The position numbers were made by a program, and so were the translations under genes. 64,000 nt of DNA from Erythroxylum novogranatense (taxonomy: Eukaryota; Streptophyta; Magnoliopsida; Malpighiales; Erythroxylaceae), in NCBI GenBank assembly GCA_029891385.1, contig CM057228.1, forward strand, positions 79,534,964-79,598,963. The letters run 5' to 3'. The number at the start of each line of letters is the position of its first letter. Positions within the stretch are counted from its first letter, which is position 1. Below, one piece after another: positions 60,564-64,000 of this stretch. The notes under the pieces are model-generated. The model had not been told where the DNA came from, searched no databases, and saw only the letters and a list, made by a program, of their open reading frames with translations.

Positions 60564-61144
60564 TATTAAGATTGCTTCTTTATGCTCCCAATTAATAGCT
60601 ATATATATACCCGCTTGGATGGTTGTTAATTTCCTAGACATTGTTGGGGATGATTTTGCAACTAAGCTAAAGCATGTTAATAAGGGATTTCGTTCCCAGT
60701 AGGTTTGCGCGTGTTTATCTTGCAGCTAGCTAGCATATGCGGACTCTTGTTTCATCATGTAATCTGACTGAATACCTAGCGAAGCAAATTAGTCAGTCAG
60801 CTTAATTATGAATATTACGATGTCTTAGCGCCTTGTCTGCTACCAAGCTGTATGTCTGAATTGAGTGAAACAAGTTTCTATTTCTCAGTATTGTATCATC
60901 TAATGTATATGGTTTGTTTGGACAATGACATAAGCTTGGAATTGCTCTCCACAGCCATGTTTAGAAAGGTAAAACTGCACATTTTCAGAGATTTTCTATT
61001 CAACTTTCCTTTTCTTTTTCCTATGCTTTCTTAATTGGTGCAAAAGTCCTGAGATTTCTCTGATCCTATTCGTCATGAAATCTGTACGGAGGACGGGTCT
61101 AAGTGGTTACCCTTTTGATTTTTTAATATCATTTCTTCTTATTG

Positions 61145-61149
<5 letters not shown>
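60564..61149 (+). other. 3' flank of the SPIRAL1-like gene
   Basis: Likely 3' UTR for the first 200-300 bp; no canonical AATAAA was picked out. A 60-codon frame at 60852-61034 is not supported. Confidence 0.4.

Positions 61150-61199
<50 letters not shown>
61150..61199. repeat. (AT)25 microsatellite
   Basis: About 50 bp of perfect alternating A/T. Confidence 0.97.
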
Positions 61200-61202
<3 letters not shown>

Positions 61203-62869
61203 CTTGTGTATTGTGTGTGACCATCTGTGCCTCTGGTACTGGAAGGTTTGATTTTCAGAAGTCACAACTGAAGAAATAGCTTTCTTTAAAGGCAATGGCT
61301 TTTAGATAGAACAAGTTCAACTGCACGTTTGAATCTAACGCTGTATCTGAAAGCAATTGGGAGTTATTTAGCATCCTTATATTTCGTTGTCATGTCCATT
61401 CTGTTGCTCCTAAAAATTGAGATGATAATTTAAAGAATATTCATTTCCCGCTTCAAGTTGTTTATGTGGCCGTCTGAAATGCATCATATATCATCATCAT
61501 CATCATCTGCAGCATATAAAGCTGTTCCTTCTGTCACTTTTTATCTGCCCTGACAAAGGTGACTAGCTAGCCGTTGTTTATGTAGATGTGGATAAGATTG
61601 CATGATTATCCCCTATACGCTTTCCCTCAATTTCTGGAAATATTCTTCACTGACAAAGGGGATCGATATATGGTTGCTTTTCCTCAATTTCTGTTGTATA
61701 TGCAAAATTAGCACCTATAATTTCTGGAAAAATTTTCTTCACTTCATGCATACAGTGGATTTGTTATGAACAGATGAAAAGTAGGGGTAATTTGCAGAAA
61801 TAAAGGTCCAAAGAAGGTTACGAAGCAAGGTGACGTTTTCTTTCTGAGATTTTACAGTTCACATTGGAGTGGAGAGCTTGGAATTGTTGATTATTCAATG
61901 AATAAGACACTCATTACAATTCGTCTGGCATTTCAAGTTAATAATTGTCTATATTAAGTTTTGTGATTTTCCTAGAAAGCATATCATAGTCACGAGATAC
62001 AAATGTAGGTCATATTTGCATGTAATAATGCGCTGACAGCAACAAAGTCATTTTTTCTTACGGTCTCCTTACACCGTGGCACAAGCAAGTCGTCTTCCAT
62101 CTTCGTTAGTGATGCTAATAATGACTAGTACTTTTACCAACTCTTTTGTTAGCCAATATGGGTAGACTTGTAGATTCAAATAAAACTTAGCCTTTGATGA
62201 CAAGTTAATTAAAATATCACCAAGTTTAATTTACATAAAAATTAAGAGTTAGAAATAATAAAATTAATCATTTTTGTGTAATTTTGGATAAAGGTATCAA
62301 TATAGTTTTAATATTTTCACTATAATTCAAAGAAGTTTATAATATTTAATTGTTTATTAATTAATTTTAATATTATGATATATTCATGGAATAATTTTTA
62401 TTTAACCAGAATTTGGTCATCAATGTTAATAATTTTATATGTGATAATAACTAAGACTTACATATACTAAAAATATAAATTCGGGTAGCACATATAATTA
62501 ATGATAGTTCTTGAAATTTTTTAGGCTTACGTTCTGCAATTTCGGATCATCTCAGAGAGATTATTCAGGTCATTCATTTATCTTTATTTATTTCGGTGCA
62601 TGATACTATGTCATCATCATCAAACCCAAATCAAGTCCCATGATAAAGCGGGATCTGGAAGTCGATAATACACACCTTTTATCCCTATATAGTAGAGAGA
62701 ATGTTTCCGGTAGACCCACATAGAAATGTGACAGAAAAATAATGATGCAGGTTAAAAGAGTAAATAAGTAAAAATGACACGTAAAATATTTAAGTAAATA
62801 AAATTACAATAAATACATGATGATGATGATGATGATAAAACTACTGATAATAATAAACTCAATAAAAGG

Positions 62870-62870
<1 letters not shown>
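61200..62870. other. Intergenic sequence, no gene supported
   Basis: Contains small simple repeats (ATC)n near 61488 and (GAT)n near 62818. AT-rich part at 62200-62480. No open frame, tRNA or transposon end recognised. Confidence 0.55.

Positions 62871-62945
<75 letters not shown>
62871..62945. repeat. (TAA)25 microsatellite
   Basis: 75 bp of TAA units. On the - strand it creates long artificial Leu or Tyr runs in open frames (62804-63004, 62859-63179), which should not be read as protein. Confidence 0.97.
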
Positions 62946-62948
<3 letters not shown>

Positions 62949-63049
62949 CAGTAATGCCAACTGAAACATGAGAGTGAGAATGCCCGAGAGAGAGAGAGCA
63001 ACACAGAAAAACTTACTTGTTGTTAACTCGACAAAAGTTATCTCAAGAA

Positions 63050-63140
63050 TTAACCCTTTTTGACGAGGAGAATAAAACAAGCGAAAACAACAGCTGCAAT
63101 AAGAGTTAGTAGAAAAGCGATCCTTTGAGCGAGACCCCAG
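63050..63140 (-). CDS. Possible terminal exon of a small tail-anchored membrane protein
   Basis: On the - strand a good splice acceptor (TTTGTTTGAATTTTCAG) is followed by a frame starting with split codon +C and then TGGGGTCTCGCTCAAAGG. It encodes WGLAQRIAF, an unbroken hydrophobic segment of about 20 residues (LLTLIAAVVFACFILL) and a short basic end VKKG before TAA at 63050. One transmembrane helix with a KK-type tail at the very C terminus suggests a tail-anchored protein. The upstream exon is not settled; 63430-63480, ending at GAG|GTATGT, is a candidate. The family is not recognised. Confidence 0.35.
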
Positions 63141-63429
63141 CTGAAAATTCAAACAAAGAAATGAACTAGAATACTTCATCCTTAAGATTCATTTAATATC
63201 AAAATCTAACAGAACTTTTATCAAACACTAAATAGGCAGTACTCAAACACCTTCAAATTTGATTTTAAGCTACAAACAACTATTCTGGATGCCCTTCCCA
63301 TCTCACCATCTTCATTATTATGACAACAAACATTCAATTGTGAAAATCACAATACACACGACTTACCACAAAACCTAGCAGAAAATAAGACCCAAATACA
63401 ACATCACTATTAGAAGATAAAGGAATACA

Positions 63430-63660
63430 TACCTCAACCAATGACGTCGACGATGGCAGGCAATAGAAGAAAACGAAGATGATGGCGGACAAAAAGAGAG
63501 AACACAAAACACAAAATCCAGATCTAATGCCAAACATTGGTAATGATGCAAAATTCAAATCTAATTCCAAATTCACATGACACAAAATCCAGATCTAATA
63601 CCAAATTCATAGATATAACGCGAAGAAACCCTAGATCTAGAGAATCCCATGGTAATTTAT
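63430..63660 (-). other. Possible 5' exon / 5' UTR of a - strand gene
   Basis: Read on the - strand: CTCTAGATCTAGGGTTTCTTCGCG (plant 5' UTR style) near 63640-63615, a repeated ATCTGGATTTTGTG phrase, a pyrimidine-rich stretch and a donor-like GAG|GTATGT near 63433. It could supply the first exon for the terminal exon at 63050-63140, but no continuous reading frame with a start codon was confirmed. Confidence 0.3.
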
Positions 63661-63687
63661 CAAAAAAGAGGAACTAATCTTTAGAAC

Positions 63688-63900
63688 TTAATCAAGGAAA
63701 ACTAGATCATATAAACAATGAGAGAACAGAATCTCAAGTACATGATAAAAAGATCCCTCGTTCTCCTGAAAAAGATCCTCAATTGGCATTACAAGTTGAA
63801 TACGGAAACTATAGAAATCTTGAGTAAGGCTAAATGCCCGCTCAGTTTGATCAAATGGAGGCGCATTCTCAAACATATGCCAAAAATAAGTCATCAACAA
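63688..63900 (-). other. Unrecognised 70-codon open frame near the right edge
   Basis: The frame contains FWHMFENAPPFDQTERAF and EDLFQENEGSFYHVLEILF, with natural-looking composition and no simple repeats. It resembles no family I know. It could be an exon of a gene running off the window or a chance frame. Confidence 0.2.
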
Positions 63901-64000
63901 GCCACCTTAATCTGGGTAATTTCAAAATACAAGCAAAACAGTGACCTAATACCAAAAATGCAAGTGAGAAAGATTAAGAAAAACAGCAAACAACTTGCAA

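Noticed and set aside
62804..63179. - strand frames with long Tyr or Leu runs
   Set aside because: They are translations of the (TAA)25 microsatellite.

Overview
This looks like a repeat-rich, AT-rich stretch of a eudicot plant nuclear genome. The evidence is nested plant-type LTR retrotransposons primed by initiator tRNA-Met, plant Ty1/copia and Ty3/gypsy gag remnants, a hAT element, one plant-specific SPIRAL1-like gene with a small intron, and plant-style microsatellites. No prokaryotic or organellar gene organisation is visible. The species cannot be named from the sequence alone.

Layout. 1-28539: a head-to-tail array of one LTR-retrotransposon derivative on the + strand. It is read as six LTRs (the first cut by the window edge), each about 5.0 kb, separated by five internal segments of only about 0.64 kb. 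Each internal segment starts at a primer-binding site and ends at a polypurine tract, and none has coding capacity. The array ends inside a decayed Ty1/copia element on the - strand (28540-34920: broken gag/protease/pre-integrase, a leader carrying a solo LTR and a palindrome array, and a 1.7 kb 5' LTR). That copia element interrupts an older Ty3/gypsy (Athila-type) gag remnant (34926-35727). Next come a locally triplicated about 1.06 kb segment (36337-39122) and an AT-rich duplicated block (39925-40950).

41287-41547 is an orphan fragment of a mitochondrial carrier gene. 41667-51286 is a complete but decayed Ty3/gypsy-like element with 3.1-3.2 kb LTRs. 52377-56922 is a full-length hAT transposon with terminal inverted repeats, an 8 bp target duplication and a broken transposase. 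From about 57 kb onward the sequence is more unique. It holds a probable LINE remnant, the only convincing intact gene (a SPIRAL1-like microtubule-associated protein, 60149-60563), several microsatellites, and a possible - strand gene near the right edge.

How it fits together. The nesting gives a relative order of insertion: Athila-like remnant first, then the copia element, then the giant-LTR array and a solo LTR inside the copia element. The standout is the array of non-coding giant-LTR units. Each LTR carries its own degenerate repeat of about 135 bp, and one LTR has lost exactly two periods of it. The differences between copies cluster at CpG sites and homopolymers as small indels, which raises the question of assembly or consensus error.
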